In this document: positions 49,761 through 58,845 of the stretch, in pieces
How positions within the stretch are numbered: the stretch's first letter is position 1
Layout: each line of letters opens with the position of its first letter
NCBI RefSeq assembly: GCF_003688995.1
Contig: NZ_PENI01000028.1
Span: 62,001 to 126,000 of the forward strand
Reading direction: 5' to 3'
From: Streptomyces shenzhenensis
Lineage (GTDB): Bacteria; Actinomycetota; Actinomycetes; Streptomycetales; Streptomycetaceae
Length of the DNA: 64,000 nt
Translations under genes and position numbers: made by a program
The notes under the pieces: model-generated
What the model saw: the letters and a program-made list of their open reading frames with translations, nothing else
The model's database searches: none
Told to the model about the DNA's origin: nothing

Positions 49761-50083
49761 GCTGAGCGCGCAGTTCCCCGCGCCCCTTACGGGGCACGGT
49801 CCCGCTGCACCTTCTTGAACAGCGTGAGATGGAGCGCCAGCTGCGGGTGCATCGTGGCTGAGCGCGCAGTTCCCCGCGCCCCTTGCGGGGCTCGACCTCC
49901 GCTGCACGTTCTTGAACACCGCGAGATGGGGGCATCAGCTCCGTCAGCGGCCGCGGGTGCGTTGTGGTTGAGCGCGCAGTTCCCCGCGCCCCTTACGGGG
50001 CACGGTTCCGCTGTACCTTCTTGAACAGGCCGCGCCCCTTGCGGGGCACGAGCCCCCTGCGCCTTCTTGAACACCGCGAGGAC
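49761..50083. repeat. Streptomyces intergenic hairpin repeat cluster
   Basis: Three full copies of a 35-base unit (G(C/T)TGAGCGCGCAGTTCCCC then GCGCCCCTT(A/G)CGGGGC) at 49761-49795, 49857-49891 and 49967-50001, plus a partial one at 50030-50047. Each ends in the hairpin GCCCC-TT(A/G)C-GGGGC and is followed by a shared CTTCTTGAACA tail. I know this sequence as a widespread streptomycete intergenic repeat. It separates two convergent genes and may act as a terminator for both. Confidence 0.8.
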
Positions 50084-50979
50084 TAGTGGGGGTAGCCCCA
50101 GGTTTTGGCTATTTCTGTTAGGCGGGGGGGTAGGGGCAGGGTCGGGTCGGGTGGGCGGGCCGTGTGGATGCGGCCTGACTTGATCTCCTCGCTCCAGTCG
50201 CCGAGCTGGGGGCGGAACGTGCCGTGGTCCTGTTCGCCGTAGTCGAGCATCCCGCGCTCCCAGGGCACCCCGAGATAGGCGCACACGCCGCGGGTGACCT
50301 GTTCCGGGTCGGCGGTGAGGTCCTCGTAGGTGATCACATGGCCGTCGAGCCGGCGGCGGGCCTCTTCCAGCTTCTCGGTGTAGTTCAGGACCTCGGCACG
50401 TATCGCCTCGTGGTCCGGGTTCGTGCGCCGGTTGGTCAGGGACTGGATGACCGCACCCGGGTGGCGCAGCAGCACGAGGTAGCGGGCGTTGGGCCAACAT
50501 CGGTGCAGGCGTGGCCAGATGAGGGTGTTGGGCGGGGTCTTGTCGACGATGACGTCCTTGCCGCTGCGGGTCAGCTCCAGGTGCAGCAGCCGGTCCCAGA
50601 GCACATGCTCCAGCTCCTGCCGGTCGAGGGACAGCTCCTTCATGGCGGCCGCGGTGAAAGTCCGCGAGAGCTGGACGTGGACCGTGCGCAGATGCATCTC
50701 GTGCGGTGCCCGGATGCGGCTGTGGCTGTTGAGCAGCACCCTGAGCAGGGTCGAGCCGGAGCGCACCGAGGAGAGCACGAACACCGGTGACTCCACGAGG
50801 CGCGGGGCGGGCGGGGCCACGTAACCGCCCGTGTCCTTGCCGGCGCCGTCCTTGCCGGGGGCCCGGCGTTGGGCCGGCATCGCGTCGAGGGTGCGGCGGG
50901 GCGGGCTCACCGCCTGTGCCATGAGCCTCCCCCGGCGCTTCAGCCCCTTGCCGATCGCGGACAGACGCGGGTCTCGCAC
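50083..50979 (-). CDS. Sulfotransferase family protein
   Basis: 298 residues from GTG 50979 (AAAGGTGG ribosome site). The 5'-phosphosulfate loop is VFVLSSVRSGSTLLRVLLNS (about 66-85), and the 3'-phosphate side contains LVLLRHPGAVIQSLTNRRT (about 155-173). These mark PAPS-dependent sulfotransferases of the Sulfotransfer_3 type, which move sulfate to hydroxyls of sugars or small molecules. Basic N-terminal 40 residues. The acceptor is unknown. Convergent with the ATP-grasp gene. Confidence 0.85.
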   Translation of the reverse strand: MRDPRLSAIGKGLKRRGRLMAQAVSPPRRTLDAMPAQRRAPGKDGAGKDTGGYVAPPAPRLVESPVFVLSSVRSGSTLLRVLLNSHSRIRAPHEMHLRTVHVQLSRTFTAAAMKELSLDRQELEHVLWDRLLHLELTRSGKDVIVDKTPPNTLIWPRLHRCWPNARYLVLLRHPGAVIQSLTNRRTNPDHEAIRAEVLNYTEKLEEARRRLDGHVITYEDLTADPEQVTRGVCAYLGVPWERGMLDYGEQDHGTFRPQLGDWSEEIKSGRIHTARPPDPTLPLPPRLTEIAKTWGYPH

Positions 50980-51145
50980 GGTGCCACCTTTCTCTCTTCC
51001 GGTCCCCGCATCTCAGGGGCGGCAGGCGAATTCCAGGTGACGCACAGGCGAACCACCGTGGTCACGGCGGCTGGAACACCCGCCGTGACCAGGTGGCTTA
51101 CCGGTTTCTTAATTCTTCATGGGAAGCCCGTGGCACGACGGGCGG

Positions 51146-54100
51146 TCACGCCCCGCCGACGGCCAGGCGCAGCGTCTGCACCTCGAACGGCCGCAGGGTC
51201 ACCGGCACGGCGTCCCCGTCCGTGTCCGCCGCCCCGAGCGGGCGCTCCAGCAGATCGGTCAGCTGGGCCCCGGCCAGCGGGAACCCGGTGCGCAGCAGGC
51301 CGCCGGCCCGGCCGCCGCGGGACTCGTAGATCCGCACGATCACATCGCCTGAGCCGTCGTCGGCGAGCTTCACCGCTTCCACGGTGACGCCCTCGCCCTC
51401 GGCGGAGACGACGGGGCGCGGGGCTCCCGCGGAGTCCGCCGACCGCAGCGGCAGGTTGAGGGCGTAGCCCTCGGCGACCGCGTCCTCGATGCTCGCGCCG
51501 GGGAGCAGGGAGTATGTGAAGCGGTGCCGGCCCTGGTCCGCCCCCGGGTCCGGGACCCGCGGGGCGCGCACCAGGCTGAGCCGGACCGTGGTGGTCGTGC
51601 CGCCGTCCTCGCGGACCGTACGGGTGACGTCGTGGCCGTAGGTCGAGTCGTTGATGACGGCGACGCCGTAGCCGGGCTCGGCGATGTGCACCCAGCGGTG
51701 GCCGGAGACCTCGAAGCGGGCCGCCTCCCAGCTGGTGTTGGTGTGGGTGGGCCGCTGGATGTGGCCGAACTGGATCTCGGCGGAGGAGTGCGGCGCCCGG
51801 ATGTCGACCGGGAAGCCCGCCTTGAGGATCTTCTCCGCCTCGTGCCAGTCGATCACGGTCTCGAAGTCGATGCGCGGGCTGCCGGCCCGGACGGTGATGG
51901 TCTGGGTGATCCTGGAGCCCTTGCCGAAGGAGCGCTCGACCCGGACGGCCCCGATCAGCGGGTCCTGTTCGACGACCGTGACCGAGTCCGGCTCCAGCAG
52001 GTCGGTGTAGCGGTTGCGGTAGTGCTTGTCGATGTCCCAGGCGTCCCAGTAGTTGGGCAGGTCGGTGTGCAGGCGCAGCAGGTTGCCCCGGTCGGCGAGG
52101 ACCTCGCGGTCCGCCCGCAGGTCACGCACGGAGGCCAGGGTGCCGTCCGCGGCGACCTCGACGCGGACCAGGCCGTTGTCGAGCACCCGCTGCGACACCT
52201 CGACCGGCTGCGGCGGCGTGGCGGTGCCGGTCAGCGGGGCGCTGCCGTTCGCGGGCACCTGTACGTACACCGGCGTGCCCGCGGCCGTGCGGACCACCTC
52301 GGCGCGGTCGAAGGGGCTCGTGTTGAACACCCGTGCCGTACCGCCGCCGAGCGCGGCCGTCGCCTCGGCCGTCAGCGCCTCCAGCTCCTGGGCGACGCGG
52401 GCGTACTCGGCCTCCGCCTCGCGGTGCACCCAGGCGATCGAGGAGCCCGGCAGGATGTCGTGGAACTGGTGCAGCAGGACCGTCTTCCACAGCCGGTCCA
52501 GCCTCTCGTACGGATACGCGTAGCCCGGCGCGTGCAGGGCGGCGGTCGTCGCCCACAACTCCGCCTCGCGCAGCAGGTGTTCGCTGCGCCGGTTGCCCTG
52601 TTTGGTGCGCGCCTGCGAGGTGTACGTCGCCCGGTGCAGCTCCAGATACAGCTCGCCGACCCAGACGGGGGCGTCCTCGTACTCGGCGCGGGCCTTGGCG
52701 AAGAACGCGTCCGGGTGCTCCACCTCGACCTTCGGGGAGCCCTCCAGGTCGCGCAGCCGGCGGGCCCGTTCCATGAGTTCGCGGGTGGGACCGCCGCCGC
52801 CGTCGCCCCAGCCGAAGGGCGCGAGCGAGCGCGTACCGCCGCCCTTCTCCCGGTAGTTGCGGGCGGCGCGGGCCATCTCCTCGCCGCTGAAGCAGGCGTT
52901 GTAGGTGTCGACCGGCGGGAAGTGCGTGAAGATGCGGGTGCCGTCGATGCCCTCCCACCAGAAGGTGTGGTGGGGGAAGGTGTTGGTCTGGTTCCAGGAG
53001 ATCTTCTGGGTGAGGAACCACTCGTTGCCGGCGAGCTTGGCGAGCTGCGGGTAGGCCGCGGTGTAGCCGAAGGAGTCCGGCAGCCACACGCCCTTGGTCT
53101 CGATCCCGAACTGCTCCATGAAGAACCGCTTGCCGTGGATCAGCTGGCGGGCGAGGGCCTCGCCGCCGGGCAGGTTGCCGTCGGCCTCCACCCACATGCC
53201 GCCGACCGGCGCCCACTGGCCGCGCTTGACCGACTCCTGGATGCGGGCCCACACCTTCGGGTAGTGGTCGCGCACCCACTCGTACTGCTGGGCCTGTGAG
53301 CAGGCGAAGACGAACTCCTCGTACTCGTCGGCGAGCGCGGTCACATTGGAGAAGGTGCGGGACGTCTTGCGCTTGGTCTCGCGGATGGGCCACAGCCAGG
53401 CCGAGTCGATGTGGGCGTGCCCGACGCCGGAGACGACATGGGCGCTGGCGTGGGCGGGCCTGGCGAGCACGGGCGCGAGCGCGGCGCGCACCGCGGGCGC
53501 CGAGCCGGCGATGTCGTCGAGGTCGAGCAGGTCCATGGCGTGGTCCAGGGCGTGCATGATCTCGTGCCGGCGCGGTTCGTGCTCGCCCAGCTCCGCCATC
53601 AGCTCGCGCAGTACCTGGAGGTCCAGGTCGAGGTGGAAGACCTCCTCGTCGAGGACGGCGAGGTCGGCGCGGCGGAAGGTGTAGAGGGGCGCGTCCCCGG
53701 CGGTGAGCACGTCGCCGAGCAGGGTCGGTCCGGCGAAGTCGTTCGCCAGGATGTCCGGGTTGGAGGCCGCCTCGACCAGGTAGTCGATCCGCTCGCCGCC
53801 GGTCGCGGGGTTGGCGATCGGCACGTACTGGTTGAGCGGGTTGACCGCCTTCAGCGGGGTGCCGTCGGGCCGGTGCACCAGGGCCTCGGCCTGGTTGCCG
53901 GGCCAGTCGCCGACGAAGCCGAGGTCGATGACCGCCTCGACGCGCCGGCCCGCCCAGTCGTCGGGGACGCGGCCGTGCATCCGGAACCAGGTGGTGCCCC
54001 AGGGCGGCCCCCAGGGGGTGCCCGTCGCGAAGGGCTCGTAGGCGGCGGCAGCGGCCTCGGCGAACGGGACGGGCTCCCCCGGCGCCTGCCAGGCCGCGAC

Positions 54101-54196
54101 CTCGAGGGGGACGGTGGCCGCATAGAGTGCGGGCTTGATGCGCTGGTTGTGGAGGCGCTCCACGCGCTCCTCGATCCGGCGGCGTTCGTCGTGCAT
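51146..54196 (-). CDS. GH38 alpha-mannosidase
   Basis: 1016 residues from ATG 54196; a longer frame upstream is a shadow of the GH4 gene. GH38 motifs: VGHAHIDSAWLWPIRETKR (about 262-280) with the zinc His/Asp, and GVWLPDSFGYTAAYPQ (about 365-380) with the nucleophile Asp; the C-terminal half is the GH38 beta-sandwich set. No signal peptide, so cytoplasmic. It removes alpha-mannose from imported oligosaccharides. Last gene of a DeoR-GH4-GH38 operon, 32 bases after the GH4 stop. Confidence 0.92.
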   Translation of the reverse strand: MHDERRRIEERVERLHNQRIKPALYAATVPLEVAAWQAPGEPVPFAEAAAAAYEPFATGTPWGPPWGTTWFRMHGRVPDDWAGRRVEAVIDLGFVGDWPGNQAEALVHRPDGTPLKAVNPLNQYVPIANPATGGERIDYLVEAASNPDILANDFAGPTLLGDVLTAGDAPLYTFRRADLAVLDEEVFHLDLDLQVLRELMAELGEHEPRRHEIMHALDHAMDLLDLDDIAGSAPAVRAALAPVLARPAHASAHVVSGVGHAHIDSAWLWPIRETKRKTSRTFSNVTALADEYEEFVFACSQAQQYEWVRDHYPKVWARIQESVKRGQWAPVGGMWVEADGNLPGGEALARQLIHGKRFFMEQFGIETKGVWLPDSFGYTAAYPQLAKLAGNEWFLTQKISWNQTNTFPHHTFWWEGIDGTRIFTHFPPVDTYNACFSGEEMARAARNYREKGGGTRSLAPFGWGDGGGGPTRELMERARRLRDLEGSPKVEVEHPDAFFAKARAEYEDAPVWVGELYLELHRATYTSQARTKQGNRRSEHLLREAELWATTAALHAPGYAYPYERLDRLWKTVLLHQFHDILPGSSIAWVHREAEAEYARVAQELEALTAEATAALGGGTARVFNTSPFDRAEVVRTAAGTPVYVQVPANGSAPLTGTATPPQPVEVSQRVLDNGLVRVEVAADGTLASVRDLRADREVLADRGNLLRLHTDLPNYWDAWDIDKHYRNRYTDLLEPDSVTVVEQDPLIGAVRVERSFGKGSRITQTITVRAGSPRIDFETVIDWHEAEKILKAGFPVDIRAPHSSAEIQFGHIQRPTHTNTSWEAARFEVSGHRWVHIAEPGYGVAVINDSTYGHDVTRTVREDGGTTTTVRLSLVRAPRVPDPGADQGRHRFTYSLLPGASIEDAVAEGYALNLPLRSADSAGAPRPVVSAEGEGVTVEAVKLADDGSGDVIVRIYESRGGRAGGLLRTGFPLAGAQLTDLLERPLGAADTDGDAVPVTLRPFEVQTLRLAVGGA

Positions 54197-54228
54197 GGAA
54201 GTCTCCTGAGAGCAGGGCCGGACGGCGC

Positions 54229-55566
54229 TTACTTGAGGTAGCCCAGGCCGGGGTGGACCTCGGTGTATCCCTCTACCAGCCTGCGGGCCACGTTGACCGA
54301 GTCGACCAGCGGATGCAGCGCGAAGGCCGTCACGGCCCTCGCCCGGGAGCCGGACTCGGCGGCGGACAGCACCTCGCGCTCGACCGCCTTGACCGCGCAG
54401 ACCAGGCCGGTCGCGTGTGCGGGCAGCGGGTCGACGGCGACCGGGTGCGCACCGTTCGCGTCGACCAGGCAGGGCACCTCGATGACGGCCTCGGCGTCCA
54501 GCACGGACAGGGTGCTGCGGTTGCGCACGTTGAGGATCAGGGTGGTGCGCTCGTCGCGCGCGATGGCCCGCATCAGGGCGAGGGCCACCTTCTCGTACCC
54601 GCCGGAGAGGTCGTCGGCGTCGCGCTCGCCCGCGCCGGCGGTCTCCCGGTTCTCGGCCATGTACGTCGCCTCGCGCTCGGCGCGAGTGTGCTCCCAGGCC
54701 GCGAGGGCCGCGGCGCCCGGGTCCTTCAGCCGCGTGTAGAAGCGCGCCTGCTGGTCGCGGAGGAAGGCGCCACGGGTCTGCCGGGCCTCCTGGTAGGCGC
54801 GGACGGCCTCGCGGTTGAAGTAGTAGTAGTGCAGGTACTCGTTGGGGATCGCGCCGAGCGACCTGAGCCAGTCGGCGCCGAAGAGCTTGCCCTCCTCGAA
54901 CGAGCCGAGCAGCTCCGGGTCGGCGAGCAGCCGCGGGAGCTCGTCGCGGCCGGCGACGCGCAGGCCGCGCACCCAGCCGAGGTGGTTGAGGCCGACGTAG
55001 TCGATCCATGCCTGCCCGGGGTCGGCGCCGAGCACACGGGCGATGCGCCGGCCGAGGCCGACCGGCGAGTCGCAGATGCCGATGACGCGGTCGCCGAGGT
55101 GGCGGGACATCGCCTCGGTGACCAGGCCGGCCGGGTTGGTGAAGTTGATGACCCAGGCGTCCGGCGCCAGCCGGGCCACGCGGCGCGCGATGTCCACGGC
55201 GACGGGGACGGTGCGCAGGCCGTAGGCGATGCCGCCCGCGCCGACCGTCTCCTGGCCGAGGACCCCCTCGGCGAGGGCCACCCGCTCGTCGTCGGCGCGG
55301 CCCGCGAGGCCGCCGACACGGATCGCGGAGAAGACGAAGTCGGCGCCGCGCAGCGCCTCGTCCAGGTCGGTGGTGGCGCTGACCTCGGGCGCGCCGGGCA
55401 CCCCGGCGGCCTGTTCGGCGAGCACCCGGGTCACCGCGGACAGCCGCTCCGCGTCCAGGTCGTGCAGCACGACCCGGGTGACCCGGCCCTCGGCGCGGTC
55501 CGTCAGCAGCGCCCCGTACACGAGCGGCACCCGGAATCCGCCGCCGCCCAGAATCGTGAGTTTCAC
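54229..55566 (-). CDS. GH4 family NAD-dependent glycosidase
   Basis: 445 residues. N-terminal Rossmann loop KLTILGGGGFRVPLVYGALL, then VINFTNPAGLVTEAM (about 141-155), the metal-binding Cys motif GICDSPVG (about 166-173) and the His motif YVGLNHLGWVRGL (about 190-202). GH4 enzymes cleave by transient oxidation with NAD and a divalent metal, and include 6-phospho-beta-glucosidases and non-phosphorylated alpha-glycosidases. Motif context resembles the 6-phospho-beta-glucosidase branch but CDSP differs from the classic Cys motifs, so the sugar is open. The ATG overlaps the DeoR stop (ATGA). Confidence 0.88.
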   Translation of the reverse strand: MKLTILGGGGFRVPLVYGALLTDRAEGRVTRVVLHDLDAERLSAVTRVLAEQAAGVPGAPEVSATTDLDEALRGADFVFSAIRVGGLAGRADDERVALAEGVLGQETVGAGGIAYGLRTVPVAVDIARRVARLAPDAWVINFTNPAGLVTEAMSRHLGDRVIGICDSPVGLGRRIARVLGADPGQAWIDYVGLNHLGWVRGLRVAGRDELPRLLADPELLGSFEEGKLFGADWLRSLGAIPNEYLHYYYFNREAVRAYQEARQTRGAFLRDQQARFYTRLKDPGAAALAAWEHTRAEREATYMAENRETAGAGERDADDLSGGYEKVALALMRAIARDERTTLILNVRNRSTLSVLDAEAVIEVPCLVDANGAHPVAVDPLPAHATGLVCAVKAVEREVLSAAESGSRARAVTAFALHPLVDSVNVARRLVEGYTEVHPGLGYLK

Positions 55567-56354
55567 GCCGTCACCTCGTTCGCCACCAGCACCTCGACAC
55601 CGGCCTCCTGCAGGGCGGACCGGGTCACCGCGTCCACCGGCGCGTCGGTGACCACCACGTCCAGGTCCTCGGGACCGCAGACCTTCGCCATCCCCGTACC
55701 GGGGAACTTCGCCGCGTCGGCGAGCAGTACGACCTTGCCACCGGCCTTGATCATGGCCCGCTTGACCGGCACCTCGACCACCGTCGTGTCCATCACCTGC
55801 CCGCCCGGCCGCACCCCGCTGGTGCCGAGGAAGAGCCAGTCGGCGTGCAGCTGGCGCAGGTTGTCCTCGGTGAGGAAGCCGACCAGGGAGCGGTACTCGC
55901 GGCGGAGCATGCCGCCGAGCAGCACCAGTTCGATGCCCTCGTCGTCGGCCAGCTCCTCGTAGACCACCAGGTTGCTGGTGATCACGGTGAGCCGGCGGCC
56001 GTGCAGCCGGCGGGCCAGCCGGTAGGCGGTGGTGCCGATGTCGAGCAGCACCGACTGGCCGTCCTGGACGAGCGCCGCGGCACGCTCCGCTATGGCGTCC
56101 TTGGCGGGCACGCGCACCTCGGCGACCTCGGCGAAGGGCTGGTCGCCCTCCTCGGCGACCGCGCCGCCGTGCACCCGGGTGAGCAGGCCGTCCTCCTCCA
56201 GTTTGACCAGGTCGCGCCGGATGGTGGCGGGGCTCACGCCCAGCTGCTCCGAGAGGGCGGTCACGGCCGCGGGGCCGCCGGAGCGCAGGGCCCGCAGGAT
56301 GAGTTGATGTCGTCGTTCTGCCAGCACGACGCGCACACTACTCGTCATCTTCAA
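55563..56354 (-). CDS. DeoR-family transcriptional regulator
   Basis: 263 residues. The N-terminal HTH is VTALSEQLGVSPATIRRDLV (about 32-51) with the DeoR fingerprint RRDL, followed by LEEDGLLTRVHGGAV. The C-terminal DeoR sensor domain binds a sugar phosphate (VLLDIGTTAYRLARRL). It is divergent from the PfkB gene with 100 bases between, and leads the GH4-GH38 operon, so it probably controls both halves of the glycan locus, with a sugar phosphate as inducer. Confidence 0.9.
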   Translation of the reverse strand: MKMTSSVRVVLAERRHQLILRALRSGGPAAVTALSEQLGVSPATIRRDLVKLEEDGLLTRVHGGAVAEEGDQPFAEVAEVRVPAKDAIAERAAALVQDGQSVLLDIGTTAYRLARRLHGRRLTVITSNLVVYEELADDEGIELVLLGGMLRREYRSLVGFLTEDNLRQLHADWLFLGTSGVRPGGQVMDTTVVEVPVKRAMIKAGGKVVLLADAAKFPGTGMAKVCGPEDLDVVVTDAPVDAVTRSALQEAGVEVLVANEVTA

Positions 56355-56455
56355 TCATTTCCATGCTCGATTCTGCTCGGGTATTGACCAAACTCAAAGA
56401 GCAGCGCACGATTCCGTGCACCGAATTTGAACAGTTCTGACGAGAGGACGATCGC
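56355..56455. promoter_or_regulatory. Divergent promoter region, DeoR/PfkB
   Basis: This 100-base stretch is the AT-richest part of the locus. TTGACC at 56384-56389 with ACGATT 17 bases on may be the -35/-10 of the PfkB side. Repeated GAGCAG/GAACAG-like words suggest DeoR half-sites but no exact palindrome is seen. Confidence 0.4.
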
Positions 56456-57508
56456 GTGGACGACGACCGGCCCGATGTGCTATTGACCGGGCTGCTCTTC
56501 TACGACCTCGTCCTCACGGGGCTGGGCGGCCCGCCCACGCCGGGCGAGGAGATCTGGACGTCCGGGATGGGCTGCGGCCCGGGCGGCATCGCCAATCTCG
56601 CCGTGGCCACCGCCCGGTTCGGGCTGCGCACCTCGCTCGCCACGGTCTTCGGCGACGACTTCTACGGCGCCCACTGCCGGGAGGTCCTGGCCGGTCAGGA
56701 GGGCGTGGACCTCGCGCTCTCCCGCACGGCGGACGGCTGGCCCACCCCGGTCACCGTCTCCCTCGCCCTGCCCCGCGGCCCCGGCCCGGCCGGCGCGGCC
56801 CCGGTGCACGACCGGGCCCTGGTCACCCACGGCCAGGAGCCGCCGTACTCGCAGGACGCGCTGATGGGCGACCCGCCCGCGGCGCGCACCGCCCTGGTCC
56901 ATCTGGAGGCCGAACCGCGCGCCTGGCTCGCCAAGGCCGCCGCGAACGGCACCCGTGTCTTCGCCGACGTCGGCTGGGACCCCACCCGGCAGTGGTCCCG
57001 CGACCTGCTCGACCAGCTCGCCCTGTGCCACGCCTTCCTGCCAAACGAGGCCGAGGCGATGGCCTACACCCGCACCGACAGCGCGGTCGCCGCGCTCGGC
57101 GCGCTCGCCGACCTGGTGCCGGTGGCCGTTGTCACCCGCGGCGGCGACGGCGCGATCGCGGTCGACCAGACGACCGGCGAGTACGCGGACGTCCCGGCGC
57201 TCGCCACCGATGTCCTGGACGCCACCGGCGCCGGGGACGTCTTCGGCGCGAGCTTCGTCGCGGCCTCGCTCGGCGGCTGGCCGCTGGCGGAGCGGCTGCG
57301 GTTCGCCGTGCTGGCGGCCGGGCTCTCGGTGCGCCGGCACGGCGGCGCCCTGGCGGCCCCCGGCTGGTACGGCGTCGACCGCTGGTGGCGCTCGCTCACC
57401 GACCCCGAACTGGCCGCTGTGTACGGCTTCCTGGCGGACCGGCTGCCGGCCGACCCCGGCCCTGCGGTGCGCCACGCCCCCGTCACCCCGCCCGCACGGC
57501 CGTGCTGA
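56456..57508 (+). CDS. PfkB/ribokinase-family sugar kinase
   Basis: 350 residues from GTG 56456. N-terminal GMGCGPGGIANLAVATARFG is the first PfkB motif with the Gly-Gly switch; the C-terminal LDATGAGDVFGASFVAASL (about 250-268) has the catalytic Asp and anion hole GAGD. It phosphorylates a sugar released inside the cell, feeding the phosphate-sugar inducer of DeoR and glycolysis. It opens the plus-strand operon kinase-ABC importer-GH2. Confidence 0.88.
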   Translation: MDDDRPDVLLTGLLFYDLVLTGLGGPPTPGEEIWTSGMGCGPGGIANLAVATARFGLRTSLATVFGDDFYGAHCREVLAGQEGVDLALSRTADGWPTPVTVSLALPRGPGPAGAAPVHDRALVTHGQEPPYSQDALMGDPPAARTALVHLEAEPRAWLAKAAANGTRVFADVGWDPTRQWSRDLLDQLALCHAFLPNEAEAMAYTRTDSAVAALGALADLVPVAVVTRGGDGAIAVDQTTGEYADVPALATDVLDATGAGDVFGASFVAASLGGWPLAERLRFAVLAAGLSVRRHGGALAAPGWYGVDRWWRSLTDPELAAVYGFLADRLPADPGPAVRHAPVTPPARPC

Positions 57509-57558
57509 CCGACGTGCCCGTGCGAAGTCCCGAACAGATCCGAAAGGCGGTGGGAGCT

Positions 57559-58845
57559 GTGCGGCTCTCACGAAGAGGCCTGCTGCGCGCCGGGCTGGCC
57601 GGTACGGCCGCCACGGCGCTCGGCGGCCTGGCGTCCGGCTGTGCCGTTCCGACCGGCTCGACCGGGCGGAACATGGTCCTGTGGTACTGGGACGGCGGCC
57701 TCGGCGAGACGGTCGTCCGGCAGGCCAGGACCCGTTTCGACAACGCTGTCGACCTGCGGGCCGTCAAGATCGGCGGCTACTACCGCTCGAAGCTCATCAC
57801 CACCCTGGCCGGCCGCGCCCACATCCCCGACATCGCGGGCCTCAAGGGCGAGGACATGGCCTCCTACCTGCCCGACGCCGACCAGTTCGTGGACCTGCGC
57901 ACGCTGGGCGCGGACCGGCTGAAGAGCGGCTACCTGCCCTGGAAGTGGCAGGCGGGCATCGCCGAGGACGGCCGGATGGTCGGCTTCCCGATCGACTGCG
58001 GGCCGGTCGCGCACTACTACCAGTACGCGGTGTTCCGGAAGGCCGGGCTGCCCTACGAGCCCGCGGACGTCTCGGCCGAGCTGAACACTTGGGAGAAGTT
58101 CTTCACGGCGGGCGAGCAGCTCAAGAAGCGCCTCCCCGGCACCTACCTGCTCACCGACATCACCAGCGTCTTCGAGATGTCGGTCAACCAGGGCACCGAG
58201 CGGTTCGTCGACCGGGACCGGCACTTCATCGGCGACGGGGAGCATGTGCGCGCCGCCTGGGACCGGGCGGTGGAGGCCAAGCGGCGCCGGATCGTCTCCA
58301 ACCTGGTCAGCGGCACCCCCGACCAGTGGTCGGCGGTCGAGGACGGCACGCTGCCGAGCCAGCTCAACGCCTCCTGGGCCACCAACGACATCAAGAACGG
58401 CGTGCCGAGGACCAAGGGCCGCTGGCGGGTGGCCGGGTGTCCCGGCGGGCCGTCCAACATCGGCGGATCGTTCCTGTCGATCACCAGGGCGTGCCGTGAG
58501 CCCGAGCGGGCCTTCGAGATCATCACCTGGGTGCTGGGCGCCGCCAACCAGGCACAGGGCTTCGTCGACGCGGGCCTGTTCCCGTCCACGCCCGCCTCGT
58601 ACGGCATGCGGAAACTGCGCGAGCCCGACCCGTTCTTCGGCGGCCAGATCACGATGGACGTCTTCGGACCGGCCGCGCGGCGCATCCCGGTCGCCTACGC
58701 CAGCCCGTACGACATGGCCCTCGGGCAGCCCGTCAAGGACGAGATCAAGAGCGTCGGCGTCCTCGGCAAGAACCCCGGACAGGCCTGGAAGGACGCCATG
58801 AGCAAGTGCCGCCGCATCGCGCAGCACCTGGGGGTGAGCGTCTGA
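57559..58845 (+). CDS. Sugar ABC solute-binding lipoprotein (Tat-type signal)
   Basis: 428 residues from GTG 57559; earlier GTGs at 57550 and further upstream are possible. The N-terminus RLSRRGLLRAGLAGTA carries a twin-arginine and ends in the lipobox LASGC (about 24), so it is a Tat-exported lipoprotein, as often seen in Streptomyces. Family 1 solute-binding fold: VLWYWDGGLGETVVRQARTR, then GFPIDCGPVAHYYQYAVFRK and GGSFLSITRACREPERAFE. It binds the glycan fragment imported by the following permeases. Confidence 0.85.
   Translation: MRLSRRGLLRAGLAGTAATALGGLASGCAVPTGSTGRNMVLWYWDGGLGETVVRQARTRFDNAVDLRAVKIGGYYRSKLITTLAGRAHIPDIAGLKGEDMASYLPDADQFVDLRTLGADRLKSGYLPWKWQAGIAEDGRMVGFPIDCGPVAHYYQYAVFRKAGLPYEPADVSAELNTWEKFFTAGEQLKKRLPGTYLLTDITSVFEMSVNQGTERFVDRDRHFIGDGEHVRAAWDRAVEAKRRRIVSNLVSGTPDQWSAVEDGTLPSQLNASWATNDIKNGVPRTKGRWRVAGCPGGPSNIGGSFLSITRACREPERAFEIITWVLGAANQAQGFVDAGLFPSTPASYGMRKLREPDPFFGGQITMDVFGPAARRIPVAYASPYDMALGQPVKDEIKSVGVLGKNPGQAWKDAMSKCRRIAQHLGVSV

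Noticed and set aside
49761..50083. CRISPR or tRNA cluster
   Set aside because: Only four irregularly spaced copies with similar sequence between them; hairpins are too short for tRNA arms.
54197..55009. N-terminal extension of the GH38 mannosidase
   Set aside because: Shadow of the GH4 gene; ATG 54196 begins the usual GH38 N-terminus.
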